Positions 27,027-36,842 are shown, counted from the stretch's first letter. The stretch: DNA of 49,411 bases from Chloroflexota bacterium (GCA_018823415.1 JAHJIN010000256.1:1-49411), one strand, 5' to 3'. Program-made: numbers and translations. Notes: a model not told the origin generated them from the letters alone.

Positions 27027-30000
27027 ATGTCCTTCTGCCTGAACTGCGGAGCCCGCCAAAAAGACCCAGATGCCCCCGCCTGCCCCAAGTGCGGTAAACC
27101 ACTGGCGGCTAGCGGTCCGGCTGCACCCCCGGACGACGTGCACGTTCAGCCACCCGACAGCGCACCCCCTCCCGGTACCATCTTTGGCGGCCCACCGCCA
27201 GCCCCCCCGGCCAGCCAGCGCCCGGCCACCGCCGGCACTATCCTGGAAATCCGCGGCGAGGTCCAGCTCATCGTGCGCTATCCCGGCGGGACGACCAAGA
27301 CGTTCCCAGCGGCCCGCTTTCCCGCCACCATCGGGCGCGCGCTGGACAATGACATCGTGGTGGATTTTCCCACCGTGTCGCGCCATCACGCCCGGCTGGA
27401 ACGCCGCGACGACGGCAGTGGCCGCAGCTATTGCATCGTGGACTTGCAGAGCACCAACGGCCTGTGGGTGGCCGGGCAGCGGGTGAGCGAGCACGCGCTC
27501 CAGGACAGCGACCTGATCCGCATCCCCGACGAGCTGGGCAACTCGGTGGCCCTCATCTTTCACGACACCTCGCGGCCCTTGCCGGCCGTCGTCGCGCCGG
27601 AGGTGGCCCGGATAGACCTGCGCGACTGCCCCAGCATCACCATCGGCCGGGACCCGGCCAGCGACGTGCCCCTGAACTATCCCACCATCTCCTGGTCGCA
27701 CGCCCGCCTAGATGCTGATGGTGCCGTCACAGATGACGGGGGCCATAGCATCACCGACCTGGGCAGCACCAACGGCACGTTCGTGGACGGGCAGCGCATC
27801 TCGGGCCGTGAACGCATCTCGCCCGGCGCCGAGGTCCGCATCGGACCGTTCAAGCTGATCTATGATGGCGTCAGTCTGCGCGTACTCACGCTGTCGCGCC
27901 GAGTGCGCGTGGATGGCCTCAACCTGAGCCGCGTGGTCCCCGGTCCCAAACTCATCCTCAAGGACGTATCCATCTCGATTCAGCCCGGTGATTTCGTGGC
28001 GCTGGTGGGCGGCAGCGGGGCCGGCAAAAGCACCCTCATGAACGCCCTCAGCGGCTTTATCCCGGCGACTGAGGGCCGGGTGCTCATCAACGGCGAAGAT
28101 TTCGCTCTGGTCTATGACGCCTATCGCAGCATGATCGGCTATGTGCCGCAGGACGACATCATCCACCTGGGGCTGCCGGTGGACAGCGCGCTGCGTTACG
28201 TCGCCAAGCTGCGCCTGCCACCCGACACCACCGAGGAGGAAATCGAGAGCCGCATCGACGAGGTGCTAGCGGCCGTGGACCTGACCGCCCAGAAAAAGCA
28301 GGTGATCCACAGCCTCAGCGGAGGTCAGCGCAAGCGCGTGAGCATTGCCGTGGAGCTGCTGGCCGACCCCACGCTGCTCTTTTTGGACGAGCCCACCAGC
28401 GGCCTGGACCCGGGCCTGGAAAAGCAGATGATGGGCCTGCTCCAGCGTCTGGCCGACGAAGGCCGTACGGTGCTCCTGGTGACGCACGCCACGGCCAACA
28501 TTGACCTGGCGGATTACGTGGGGTTTATGGCCGACGGCTACCTGGCCTTTTACGGCACGCCGCACGAGGCGCGGCAGTTCTTTCAGGCCCAGGATTTTTC
28601 CGATATCTATGAGAAGCTGGGAGAGCCCCTCGACCCGGAGGACGGGCCGGCGGTGCCGGAGCTGGGTCCGCACTTTGAGCAGGTTCGGCAAGAGGCCCCG
28701 GAGGCCCGGGTCTCGTCCGGCCAGTTGTGGGAGGCGCATTTCAAGGCTTCGTCGCACTATCGGCAGCATATCAAGAGCCGGCTGCCTGCCGTAGCCCAAC
28801 CGACGGCCGCCACATCTACGGCAGTAGCCCCGGCGGCGCCCCGCGTGTCCAGCCTGCGCCAGCTCGGTCTGCTCACTCGCCGCTACCTGGAGCTGATCCG
28901 CCGCGACGCCATGAGCCTGTTCATCCTGCTGGCCGTCATGCCCCTCATCGGCGCGCTGATCCTCATCATCACCAACCCCGAAGACCTGGTCGGCAAGTCC
29001 AAGGCCGCCATCGACGACCTGCTGGCCGGGTCTGGCGTCCAGACCTACGTGGCCTTTGGCGACGCGCAAACGCTACTCATGATGGTCGCCCTGGCCACGG
29101 TGCTGTTGGGTGTGTTTGGCGCGGCCTACGAGATCATCAAAGAGGCCCCCATCTACAAACGCGAGCGCATGGTAAACCTGCGTATCTTGCCCTATGTATT
29201 CTCCAAGTCCCTGGTGCTCCTGGGGTTTGGCATGTTCCAATGCCTGGCGCTGCTGGGCGTTATGGCCCTTAACGTGCGGCTGCCAGCCGAAGGCGTGCTC
29301 CTGTGGGCGCCGCTCGAATTATACATCTCGCTGGTGCTGGCCGTCCTGGCGGCCATCTGGCTGGGCCTGTTCATCTCGGCCATCGTGCCCGGGCGCGACA
29401 TGGTGATCTATTTGGTGCTGCTGGTGTTGTTTCTCCAGATCATCTTTGCCGGCGCCATCTTTGACCTGCCCGAGGCCGCCCGGCCCGTTTCATACACCAC
29501 CATCACCTACTGGGCGCTGGACGCCCTGGGCTCGACGGTGGACATGAACCGACTGGACGATCTGGGCGAAACCAAGATCGATTACACGTCCGAAAACCCG
29601 ATCACCGGCGACGAAGAAACGGTCGAGGTGCGTGAAAACGTCACCTCAGAGAGCGATGTCGAATACAGCCATTCGCCCAGTCACCTGCTGGGGCGCTGGG
29701 CGATCCTGGCCGGGTTTTCCCTGGTCCTGGGTATTGCCACGTGCGTGGTCATGAAACGCAAGGATCAGAAATCAGGAGCAGGACCGAGTCTGGGAGGTAT
29801 AATCATGAAGAACAAGGGGCTCATCATCGCCGTGGTGGTACTGGCCGTCGTGGCCGGCGGGGTATATGTGATCTGGAATGGCCTGGGGCTGGGGGCCACG
29901 GCCGCGCCAGCGGCGACGCCGGCTCTCTTGACCGCCGAGGCCCAGGTGGTGCCGGTGCAGTGGGCAGCGCTGGCCTTCAAGTCCGGCGGGCCGGTGGTGT

Positions 30001-30938
30001 CCGTGGCTGTGCAAGAGGGAGATGCGGTGACAGCCGGGCAGGAACTCGCCCGCCTGGACGACGCCGAGCTCCGCTATGCCGTGGAAAAGGCCAAGGCCAA
30101 CCTGGCCTCGGCGGAGGCGGACCTGGCCCAACTCAAGGAAGGCGCACAGCCCGGGGACGTCGCCGCGGCCCAGGCCGATCTGGACGCGGCCCAGGCGGAA
30201 CTGACCCGGGTGCGGCGTGGGGCCACGGCAGAAGAAATCGCCGTGGCCGATGCCAAGGTCAAGCAAGCCGAGGTAGAAGTATCCAAGGCCGAGAGCAACT
30301 ATGAGCGGGTCAAAGCCTGGGGCGGGCAGGCCGCCACAGAAGCAGCCCACGCTCTCAACGCGGCCCATGCAGCCCTGTCGGTGGCCCAGGCCGAGCTGGC
30401 CCGGGTCAAGGCGCCCCCCACAACCGAGGCCATCGCCGCAGCCCAGGCCCAGGTAGACCGGGCCCAGGCAGCCGTGACCAAGCTCGAGGCCGGCGCCACC
30501 ACCGGCGAGGTCGCCGTGGCCCAGGCCCACGTAAACGCGGCCCAGGTATCGTTGAACCAGGCCGAGGCCGCCCTGAGCGACGTGATCCTCAAGGCCCCCT
30601 TTGACGGGACCGTGGCGCGCCTGGAATTGCGCGCCGGCGAGATGGCCTCGCCGGGCATGGCCGTCATCTGGCTGGGAGACCTCACCGCCTGGCTCGTCGA
30701 GACCACCGACCTGACCGAGCTGGAGGTAGCCGACATCCGCGAGGGCGACCCGGTCCTCGTCACCTCGGAAGCCATTCCGGGACTGCGCCTGCCCGGTCAG
30801 GTGACGCACGTCCAGTCCTTTGGCAAGAAAAAAAAGGACGAAATCCTCTACACCGTGGTCGTCACGCCCGAGACCGCTGCCTACTATGATCGGCTGCGCT
30901 GGAACATGACCGCACTGGTCACGTTCACGGGCCGGTGA
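27027..30938 (+). CDS. Zinc ribbon-FHA-FHA-ABC exporter fused to a membrane-fusion adaptor
   Basis: A 1303-residue chain. Order: zinc ribbon (Cys 4, 7, 19, 22); Pro-rich linker; FHA 1 (about 80-180, with TIGRALDNDIVV, SRHHARL, STNGLWV) and FHA 2 (about 200-290, TIGRDPASDVPL, STNGTFVDG), which bind phosphothreonine; ABCG-like ATPase (Walker A GGSGAGKST near 328, Q-loop YVPQDD, signature LSGGQRKR near 430, Walker B LLFLDEPTSG, His in LLVTHAT); ABC-2 permease with about six membrane segments (about 620-910); then an HlyD/RND-type adaptor (about 927-1303) with one membrane anchor and a long Ala-rich coiled-coil hairpin. Exporter and adaptor are normally separate genes. At residue 927 an ATG (29805) has GGGAGG upstream, so the adaptor may also be made alone. 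Confidence 0.9.
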   Translation: MSFCLNCGARQKDPDAPACPKCGKPLAASGPAAPPDDVHVQPPDSAPPPGTIFGGPPPAPPASQRPATAGTILEIRGEVQLIVRYPGGTTKTFPAARFPATIGRALDNDIVVDFPTVSRHHARLERRDDGSGRSYCIVDLQSTNGLWVAGQRVSEHALQDSDLIRIPDELGNSVALIFHDTSRPLPAVVAPEVARIDLRDCPSITIGRDPASDVPLNYPTISWSHARLDADGAVTDDGGHSITDLGSTNGTFVDGQRISGRERISPGAEVRIGPFKLIYDGVSLRVLTLSRRVRVDGLNLSRVVPGPKLILKDVSISIQPGDFVALVGGSGAGKSTLMNALSGFIPATEGRVLINGEDFALVYDAYRSMIGYVPQDDIIHLGLPVDSALRYVAKLRLPPDTTEEEIESRIDEVLAAVDLTAQKKQVIHSLSGGQRKRVSIAVELLADPTLLFLDEPTSGLDPGLEKQMMGLLQRLADEGRTVLLVTHATANIDLADYVGFMADGYLAFYGTPHEARQFFQAQDFSDIYEKLGEPLDPEDGPAVPELGPHFEQVRQEAPEARVSSGQLWEAHFKASSHYRQHIKSRLPAVAQPTAATSTAVAPAAPRVSSLRQLGLLTRRYLELIRRDAMSLFILLAVMPLIGALILIITNPEDLVGKSKAAIDDLLAGSGVQTYVAFGDAQTLLMMVALATVLLGVFGAAYEIIKEAPIYKRERMVNLRILPYVFSKSLVLLGFGMFQCLALLGVMALNVRLPAEGVLLWAPLELYISLVLAVLAAIWLGLFISAIVPGRDMVIYLVLLVLFLQIIFAGAIFDLPEAARPVSYTTITYWALDALGSTVDMNRLDDLGETKIDYTSENPITGDEETVEVRENVTSESDVEYSHSPSHLLGRWAILAGFSLVLGIATCVVMKRKDQKSGAGPSLGGIIMKNKGLIIAVVVLAVVAGGVYVIWNGLGLGATAAPAATPALLTAEAQVVPVQWAALAFKSGGPVVSVAVQEGDAVTAGQELARLDDAELRYAVEKAKANLASAEADLAQLKEGAQPGDVAAAQADLDAAQAELTRVRRGATAEEIAVADAKVKQAEVEVSKAESNYERVKAWGGQAATEAAHALNAAHAALSVAQAELARVKAPPTTEAIAAAQAQVDRAQAAVTKLEAGATTGEVAVAQAHVNAAQVSLNQAEAALSDVILKAPFDGTVARLELRAGEMASPGMAVIWLGDLTAWLVETTDLTELEVADIREGDPVLVTSEAIPGLRLPGQVTHVQSFGKKKKDEILYTVVVTPETAAYYDRLRWNMTALVTFTGR

Positions 30939-31010
30939 TGGATCGCGAACTCGAAGCGCCTGCTCATCGAGGCCCTGTCGGTGGTGCTGAGGAGGAACTA
31001 TGCTTCAAAT

Positions 31011-31071
31011 AGCCGATCCCTGGTGCCGGATCCTCAGCCCGTTGAGGTCCGGCGAGTGGTCGGCTTTTTTT
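31011..31071 (+). terminator. Structured terminator before the ATPase-TPR gene
   Basis: AGCCGA (31011-31016) pairs with TCGGCT (31060-31065), enclosing an inner stem (CCGGA plus CCTCA with TGAGG plus TCCGG) and followed by a run of T (31066-31071). A ribosome site and ATG (31000) directly before it open a frame through the hairpin, reminiscent of a leader-peptide attenuator, though that frame does not look like a protein. Confidence 0.65.
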
Positions 31072-31129
31072 CTGGGCCTGGGAACGCGGGAGCCCCCTGT
31101 TTGGTATCCCTCGACAAGGAGATGCGGCG

Positions 31130-34100
31130 ATGACCGAGTCGGTGTTCGTGGCGCGCGAGCGCGAGCTAACCCATTTGGAGCAATTCCTCGATCGTGCCCT
31201 GGCCGGCCGAGGCCAGGTCTGTTTCGTCGTCGGCGAGGCCGGCAGCGGCAAGACGACGCTGGTGGCCGAGTTCGCCCGTCGGGCCCAGGCGCAACGGGGA
31301 GACCTGGTGGTGGCCGTGGGGCAGGGCGATGCCCAGACCGGGATCAGTGACTCGTACCTGCCCTTTCGGGAAGTGCTGGCTCAACTCACCGGGGATGTGG
31401 ACGCCCAGTTGGCCCGGGGCGCTATCACCCCGGAGAATGCCAGCCGCTTGCGCCAGTTGCTGGGCCTCTCGGGCCAGGCGTTGGTGGAATTGGGGCCGGA
31501 CCTGATTGGCATTTTCGTGCCCGGGGCCGGGTTGGTCATGCGGGCCGGCACCTTTGCGGCAGAGAAGGCCGGCTGGCTGAACAAGCTGGAGCAGTTGGTC
31601 AAACGACCGCGCGGGGAGGCGCTGCCCGGCGGCACGGCCGTCGAGCAGGACCAGATTTTCGAGCAGTACACCAACGTGCTGCTGGCGCTGGCGGCGCGTC
31701 AGCCTCTGGTGCTGGTGCTGGACGACCTCCAGTGGGCCGATGCGGCGTCCATCGGGTTGCTGTTCCGCCTGGGCCGGCGCATCGGCGAGAGCCGGGTCCT
31801 CATCGTGGGCACCTACCGGCCGGCCGAGGTGGCTCTGGGCCGGGCCGGCGAGCGGCACCCGCTGGAAAAGGTGCTGGCCGAGTTCAAGCGTTACTTTGGC
31901 GATATCCAGGTGGACCTGGCGGCCGGGGGACGGCACTTTGTGGATGCCTTCCTGGACAGCGAGCCCAACAGCCTGGACGAGGGGTTTCGCCAGGCCCTCA
32001 CCCGGCACACCAACGGTCATCCCCTGTTCACCGTCGAGTTGTTGCGAGATATGCAAGAGCGAGGCGACCTCATCCGGGACGAGGCCGGCCGCTGGGCGCC
32101 GGGGCCGGCGCTGGACTGGGACACGCTGCCGGCACGCGTAGAGGGCGTCATCGAGGAGCGTATCGGCCGGCTGACCAGCGAGTTGCGCGAGGCACTGACC
32201 GTGGGGTGCGTGGAGGGCGAGGATTTCACGGCCGAGGTGGTGGCCCGCGTGCAGGCCACTGACGCACGGGACATCGTCCGGCGGCTGAGCGGTGAGTTGG
32301 AGAAACAGCACCACCTGGTGATCGCCCAGGGCGTCCGCCGGCTGGGACCCGGGCGACGTCTGTCCCTCTATCGCTTTCAGCACCATCTGTTCCAGCAGTA
32401 CATGTACGACAACCTGGCTGAGGCAGAGCGAGCCTACCTGCATGAGGATGTGGGTCTGGTGCTAGAAGAACTGTACGGTGACCAGGCGGACGAGGTCTGT
32501 GTGCAGTTGGCGCGGCATTTTGTCGAGGCGGACATTCCAGACAAAGCGGTCGCCTATCTGCGCCGGGCCGGAGAGCAGGCGGCGGCCCGGTTCGCCCACG
32601 ACGAGGCCCTGGCCTACCTAGGCCAGGCGCTGGACCTGACGCCCGAGTCTGAAGCCGCACGCTATGCCATCCTGCTGGCCCGCGAGCGCGTGTACGACGT
32701 GCGAGGAGAGCGCGCGGCCCAGCGGCAAGACCTGACGGATCTGGCGTCGTTGGCCGAGCTTCTGAACGGCGACGCCCAACCGTCCCGGCGAGCCGAGGTA
32801 GCCCTGTGCCAGGCGAATCTGGCTGAGGTGACCGGCGACTACCCGCAGGCCCTGGTGTCGGCAAGGGCCGCCATTGACGCGGCCCAGGCGAATCAGGACG
32901 TGGCCCGCGAGGCCGCGGGGTATCTGTACTGGGGGCGGGCGCTCTGGCGCCAGGGGGATTTCGAAGCGGCGCGGGCCCAGCTCGAGCGGGCACTGACCCT
33001 GGCCCGGGGCGCCGGGCTGCGCCAGGCAGAAGCAACCAGCCTGCGCAATCTCGGCATCGTCTGCGGCCAGCAGGGTGATCTCGCCGGGGCCACGAGCTAC
33101 TTTGAGCAGGCGCTGCCCATCTACCGCGCCATCGACGACCGGCGGGGCGAGAGCGCAGTGGTCAACACCCTGGGCGTTGTCTCGGCCATGCAGGGCGACC
33201 ACGCCGCGGCCCGGGGGCACTTTGAGGAGGCCCTGCGCCTCTATCGCGAGACCGGCGACCGGTGGGGCGAGGGGGCGGTGCTGACCAACCTCGGCGAGGT
33301 CTCGTCCGCCGGGGGCGACTATGCCCGGGCCAGCGTCTATTTCCAGCAGGCCCTGGACATCTGCCGCGCTATCAACGACCGGCAGGGGGAAGGCGCGATC
33401 CTGAACAATCTCGGCGAGGTCCTGGCCAAACGGGGCGACTATGGCCGGGCGCGATCTACCCTTGAGGAGGCCCTGGGCACTCTCTCGGAGATCGGCGACC
33501 GGCCGGTGGAGGGCGTGGCCCTGGGCAACCTGGGCCTGGTCCATCTCTGCCTGGGCGACCACGCCGGGGCCGGAGAATACCTGGCGCGAGCACTGATCGT
33601 CCTCCGCGACATCGGCGACCGGCCAGGCGAGGCCCTGGTGCTGGCGCACCGGAGCCTGCTCGCCCATCGCCAGGGCGACGACGAGGTCGCCCTGGAACAT
33701 AGCCAACAGGCGCTGAGCATCGCACAGGACCTGGGCGACCGCGCCACGCAGGCAGTCGCCCTGACGAACCAGGGCCATGCCCTGGCGCACCGGGAGCGAT
33801 TCGCAGAGGCCGCCGATGCCTACCAGCAGGCCCGGGCCTTGTGGCGCGAGCTGGGACACCCCCGCCAGGGCATAGCCCTGGAACCCCTGGCTGGTCTGGC
33901 TCGCGTGTCCCTGGCTCAAGGAGACCCGGCCGGAGCCACGGATCACGTGACCGAGATCCTGGATCACCTGGATCGGCAAAGCAATCCCCTGGATGGCACA
34001 GTGGAGCCGTTGCGCGTCTACCGGACCTGCTGCCAGGTCTTGCGTGCCAATCGGGACCCGCGCGCCCGGGAGGTCCTGGCTGCGGCAAATGCCCTGCTGC

Positions 34101-34189
34101 AAGAGCGCGCCGCCGGGATCGACGACGAGACATTGCGCCGCTCGTTCCTGGACCTCTATCACGAGATTGGGCGCGATGCACACGAATAG
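31130..34189 (+). CDS. AAA/STAND ATPase with C-terminal TPR array
   Basis: A 1019-residue cytoplasmic protein. The N-terminal ATPase has Walker A GEAGSGKTTL (about 35-44), Walker B LVLVLDDLQWAD (about 193-204) and a sensor-like GTYRPAEV. From about 475 a solenoid of tetratricopeptide repeats follows. Several units of about 40 residues are near-identical in pattern (AVVNTLGVVSAMQGDHAAAR, AVLTNLGEVSSAGGDYARAS, AILNNLGEVLAKRGDYGRAR). No DNA-binding, kinase or nuclease domain is visible at either end, so it may signal through protein contacts. AAGGAG precedes the ATG. It follows the kinase and FHA exporter on the same strand, with a terminator in between. Confidence 0.9.
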   Translation: MTESVFVARERELTHLEQFLDRALAGRGQVCFVVGEAGSGKTTLVAEFARRAQAQRGDLVVAVGQGDAQTGISDSYLPFREVLAQLTGDVDAQLARGAITPENASRLRQLLGLSGQALVELGPDLIGIFVPGAGLVMRAGTFAAEKAGWLNKLEQLVKRPRGEALPGGTAVEQDQIFEQYTNVLLALAARQPLVLVLDDLQWADAASIGLLFRLGRRIGESRVLIVGTYRPAEVALGRAGERHPLEKVLAEFKRYFGDIQVDLAAGGRHFVDAFLDSEPNSLDEGFRQALTRHTNGHPLFTVELLRDMQERGDLIRDEAGRWAPGPALDWDTLPARVEGVIEERIGRLTSELREALTVGCVEGEDFTAEVVARVQATDARDIVRRLSGELEKQHHLVIAQGVRRLGPGRRLSLYRFQHHLFQQYMYDNLAEAERAYLHEDVGLVLEELYGDQADEVCVQLARHFVEADIPDKAVAYLRRAGEQAAARFAHDEALAYLGQALDLTPESEAARYAILLARERVYDVRGERAAQRQDLTDLASLAELLNGDAQPSRRAEVALCQANLAEVTGDYPQALVSARAAIDAAQANQDVAREAAGYLYWGRALWRQGDFEAARAQLERALTLARGAGLRQAEATSLRNLGIVCGQQGDLAGATSYFEQALPIYRAIDDRRGESAVVNTLGVVSAMQGDHAAARGHFEEALRLYRETGDRWGEGAVLTNLGEVSSAGGDYARASVYFQQALDICRAINDRQGEGAILNNLGEVLAKRGDYGRARSTLEEALGTLSEIGDRPVEGVALGNLGLVHLCLGDHAGAGEYLARALIVLRDIGDRPGEALVLAHRSLLAHRQGDDEVALEHSQQALSIAQDLGDRATQAVALTNQGHALAHRERFAEAADAYQQARALWRELGHPRQGIALEPLAGLARVSLAQGDPAGATDHVTEILDHLDRQSNPLDGTVEPLRVYRTCCQVLRANRDPRAREVLAAANALLQERAAGIDDETLRRSFLDLYHEIGRDAHE

Positions 34190-34203
34190 GTGCCAACGAT
34201 GCC

Positions 34204-34437
34204 TTGTGCCCCGGCCTCATCTGTGTTAGAATGAGGATAGGCGGGGCCATCTTGGCCTCGCCCCGTCCTACCTCGGGCACAACGACGTGTTGGGGGAGGC
34301 ACATCAAGCGTACATATAGCCGACCCCTGGGGCGCCGTGTGGCGACGGGCGGTCGGCTATTTGTTGGTCGGGAGCGACACGGAATTCCACCAATGGAGGA
34401 CGTGAGTTGGCGCTGTGCGCCGCAAGGAGGTATTGCC
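34204..34437 (+). promoter_or_regulatory. Promoter and structured leader, copy 1
   Basis: TTGTGC (34204-34209) and TAGAAT (34227-34232) are 17 bases apart. The ~200-base leader carries four hairpins shared with copies 2 and 3: one after the start site, a CCTC/GAGG stem, a 10-bp ATAGCCGACC/GGTCGGCTAT stem (34316-34360) followed by TTGTTGG, and a short GGCGC/GCGCC stem (34409-34421) just before AAGGAGG. The third stem resembles a terminator, so regulation by attenuation is possible. Confidence 0.65.
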
Positions 34438-36807
34438 ATGAATCGCAGGATGTTTGCACCCCTAGGTACGGCGCTGCTCTCAATGGGCGCGTTGTTAGTT
34501 CTGCTCGCGCTGATGGCCTGGACCAACTTTGAAGTGCCCGCACCGGCCCGGGCCGCTCCACTGCTGGCCGTCCCCACCGTGACCGGGGTGGCCCCCTCGT
34601 CCGCGCCCAACGACCTGGACACGTCCCTCGTCGTCACCGGCACCGGCTTTACCACCAGCAGCCTCGTGCTGCTGGACGACGACCCTTTGGATGACGTGGC
34701 CTGGGTAAGCGCCACCGTGCTGACGGCCACCGTGCCGTGGGGCACGGATCCCGCCGTCTACACCGTGACCGTTTTTAACCCCGGCGAGGGCAGCGGCAGC
34801 CGGAGCAACGCCTTCACTGTCACTCAAGGCATTGGGGTGTGGAATGCCGGTGAACTGTATGGAGGGGACGTGTCGCAGGTAGCGGTCAATCCTCTCACGC
34901 CGACCACTGTGTACGCTGTCTCGGAAAATGTGGGCCTGTTCCGCAGCCAAGATGCCGGCGGGCATTGGTCGCTCAAGGTTGCCGGCAGCGTACACAACCT
35001 GGCCATCGATCCCACTTTTCCTCAAAGGCTTTACTGGTCAGGCGCCGGGCGGATTTGTCGTTCCGATGATGGCGGCGACACCTGGGTCCCGCTCGACACA
35101 TCCGGTGAATTCCCCTTTCCTCATCCTACTGAACCAGGAACGGTCTTTGTGAGCAACAGGTGGCCGGGCGAGAGCGGGCTGTGGAAATCAGAGAACTATG
35201 GCGCGACGTGGCTGACGATGACCACCGGTCTCACGGACACACGGGTGAACAACCTCGTGTTCCATCCCACCGATCCACTGACCATGTACGTAGGTACTGA
35301 ACAAGGCAACATCTTTGTCTCTCCCGACGGCGGGACATCGTGGTCCTTCGTATCGCAACCGCTCAACACCATCCAAAAGCTCGCCATCAACCCCCGCGGC
35401 GACCACGAGCTTTGGGTGTCTAACCCCTGCTTCGCTCAACCTCGGGTCACGCTCAAGAGCACCAATATCGGTCACACCGCGTGGACCACCGTGACAGAAC
35501 CGGTGGGGACCATGTCTCTTCGTGATATCGAATTCACCCCGGATGCCTGGGGGAACACGTATTCAGAGACGGTGTTCGTTGGGGGCTGCTGGGGGGAAGA
35601 CCGTAAAACAGTGGATGGCGGTGACACTTGGGAAGCATTTGGCCCGGAAAACGCCGGATGGGACATTGCCTTGCATCCCACTGACCCGGACATTCTCTAT
35701 ACGTCAAGCTTCAAGGATGGCGTGTACAAGACGGTAGACGGTGGTGCGACCTGGCAAGTGGTCAATCAGGGCTTGACGGCCATCGTCCCCCGCCACCTGG
35801 AGACTGTCCCAGGCCAGCCGGACGTCGTATATGCCCAGGCTGGAGATAACGGACTCTTCAAGGCCACACAGGGAGGTGCGGTGTGGGTGCCCCTGGCTGC
35901 TCCCGGGGATGCTGCGCTGTTGGTCGATCCATTCACCCCGACGCGCCTTTACCTGGGGCAGTCGAGCTTTCCGGACGGGTGGGTCCACATTAGCAATGAT
36001 GGCGGACAAACCTGGTCCCCGGGATCAATCCTCACCGCCCCGGCGCTATATTCTAATACCCATTCCTTCGTTAACGTGTTGCAGGCCGCCCCCTCGCAGA
36101 GGGGCACATTGCTGGCGGGAGTTGAGCATTTTGGCATGGGCATTCCTGGGACCCATGCCGGCAATCTCTTCCGCAGCACAGACGCCGGCGAACACTGGTC
36201 GATCATTGATGTCGGCCAGGAAATCAGTCCGGTCACTGACATAGCATTCGATGCTGTCACCTCGACCATCGTCTACGCGGCAACCGGTCTTTGGGACAAT
36301 GGTAGCGGCATACTCAGAAGCACCAACGGTGGACAGACCTGGCAGCGAACAGGTGAGAGCATCGCAGGTCTGAATTACGCCACGAGCATTGCCATGGAGC
36401 CGAGTTTCCCGTACCGCGTGTTTGTGCTGGGAGGAGATGGGGTCTACGTCTCTGACAATCACGGCATATCTTGGACCAAGGGCAACGTCTGGCGTGGAAA
36501 CATTGCGCAGATTCTATGTACCGACGATGATCCATCGGTGCTCTATTTCGCCACAGACATAGGCTTGCTACGCTCGACAGACGGTGCGCAGTCCTGGGAG
36601 CGGGCCGCTGGTACACTGGGGCGCGTCCCCATATACTCACTAGCCACGGTGACAGCGACCGACCGCACGATCCTGTACGCGGGCACGACCGGCGGGGCCG
36701 TGGAAGACCCCAGCATTGGTAGCACTCTGGTGGGTGCCGGCGTGTACCGCTGGACCAGTCGGTTGCTCGGTTCACGCCTATACCTCCCGCTGGTGTTCAG
36801 GGACTAG
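34438..36807 (+). CDS. Secreted TIG-BNR beta-propeller protein 1
   Basis: A 789-residue protein. The frame is open far upstream, but the ATG at 34438 has AAGGAGG and starts a clear signal peptide (to about ARA at 40). An IPT/TIG domain follows (about 45-130: VTGVAPSSAPNDLDTSLVVT, VYTVTVFNPGEGSGS). The rest is a run of BNR/Asp-box and Ycf48-like blades (SDDGGDTW, SPDGGTSW, TVDGGATW, SNDGGQTW, STNGGQTW, STDGAQSW), indicating one or two propellers. It ends SRLYLPLVFRD. BNR propellers bind or cleave glycans or act as scaffolds; no sialidase catalytic residues could be assigned. Confidence 0.88.
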   Translation: MNRRMFAPLGTALLSMGALLVLLALMAWTNFEVPAPARAAPLLAVPTVTGVAPSSAPNDLDTSLVVTGTGFTTSSLVLLDDDPLDDVAWVSATVLTATVPWGTDPAVYTVTVFNPGEGSGSRSNAFTVTQGIGVWNAGELYGGDVSQVAVNPLTPTTVYAVSENVGLFRSQDAGGHWSLKVAGSVHNLAIDPTFPQRLYWSGAGRICRSDDGGDTWVPLDTSGEFPFPHPTEPGTVFVSNRWPGESGLWKSENYGATWLTMTTGLTDTRVNNLVFHPTDPLTMYVGTEQGNIFVSPDGGTSWSFVSQPLNTIQKLAINPRGDHELWVSNPCFAQPRVTLKSTNIGHTAWTTVTEPVGTMSLRDIEFTPDAWGNTYSETVFVGGCWGEDRKTVDGGDTWEAFGPENAGWDIALHPTDPDILYTSSFKDGVYKTVDGGATWQVVNQGLTAIVPRHLETVPGQPDVVYAQAGDNGLFKATQGGAVWVPLAAPGDAALLVDPFTPTRLYLGQSSFPDGWVHISNDGGQTWSPGSILTAPALYSNTHSFVNVLQAAPSQRGTLLAGVEHFGMGIPGTHAGNLFRSTDAGEHWSIIDVGQEISPVTDIAFDAVTSTIVYAATGLWDNGSGILRSTNGGQTWQRTGESIAGLNYATSIAMEPSFPYRVFVLGGDGVYVSDNHGISWTKGNVWRGNIAQILCTDDDPSVLYFATDIGLLRSTDGAQSWERAAGTLGRVPIYSLATVTATDRTILYAGTTGGAVEDPSIGSTLVGAGVYRWTSRLLGSRLYLPLVFRD

Positions 36808-36842
36808 GCTCCGTAGCAGCAACGTGAGGAGCACGAAATGCC

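Noticed and set aside
31000..31350. 116-codon gene starting after GAGGAGG at 31000
   Set aside because: The start signal is good, but the frame runs through a terminator hairpin and then inside the ATPase-TPR gene in the wrong frame. At most its first codons are a leader peptide.
33070..33700. CRISPR-like periodic repeats
   Set aside because: The periodicity of about 120 bases is in coding sequence and corresponds to 40-residue TPR units.
31628..34183. Antisense frames with repeated Gly/Val/Leu-rich segments under the TPR gene
   Set aside because: The repetition only reflects the TPR repeats on the other strand.
33841..34437. 199-residue N-terminal extension of propeller protein 1
   Set aside because: It overlaps the ATPase-TPR gene and the conserved leader. 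Copies 2 and 3 start at the equivalent of 34438, where the signal peptide begins.
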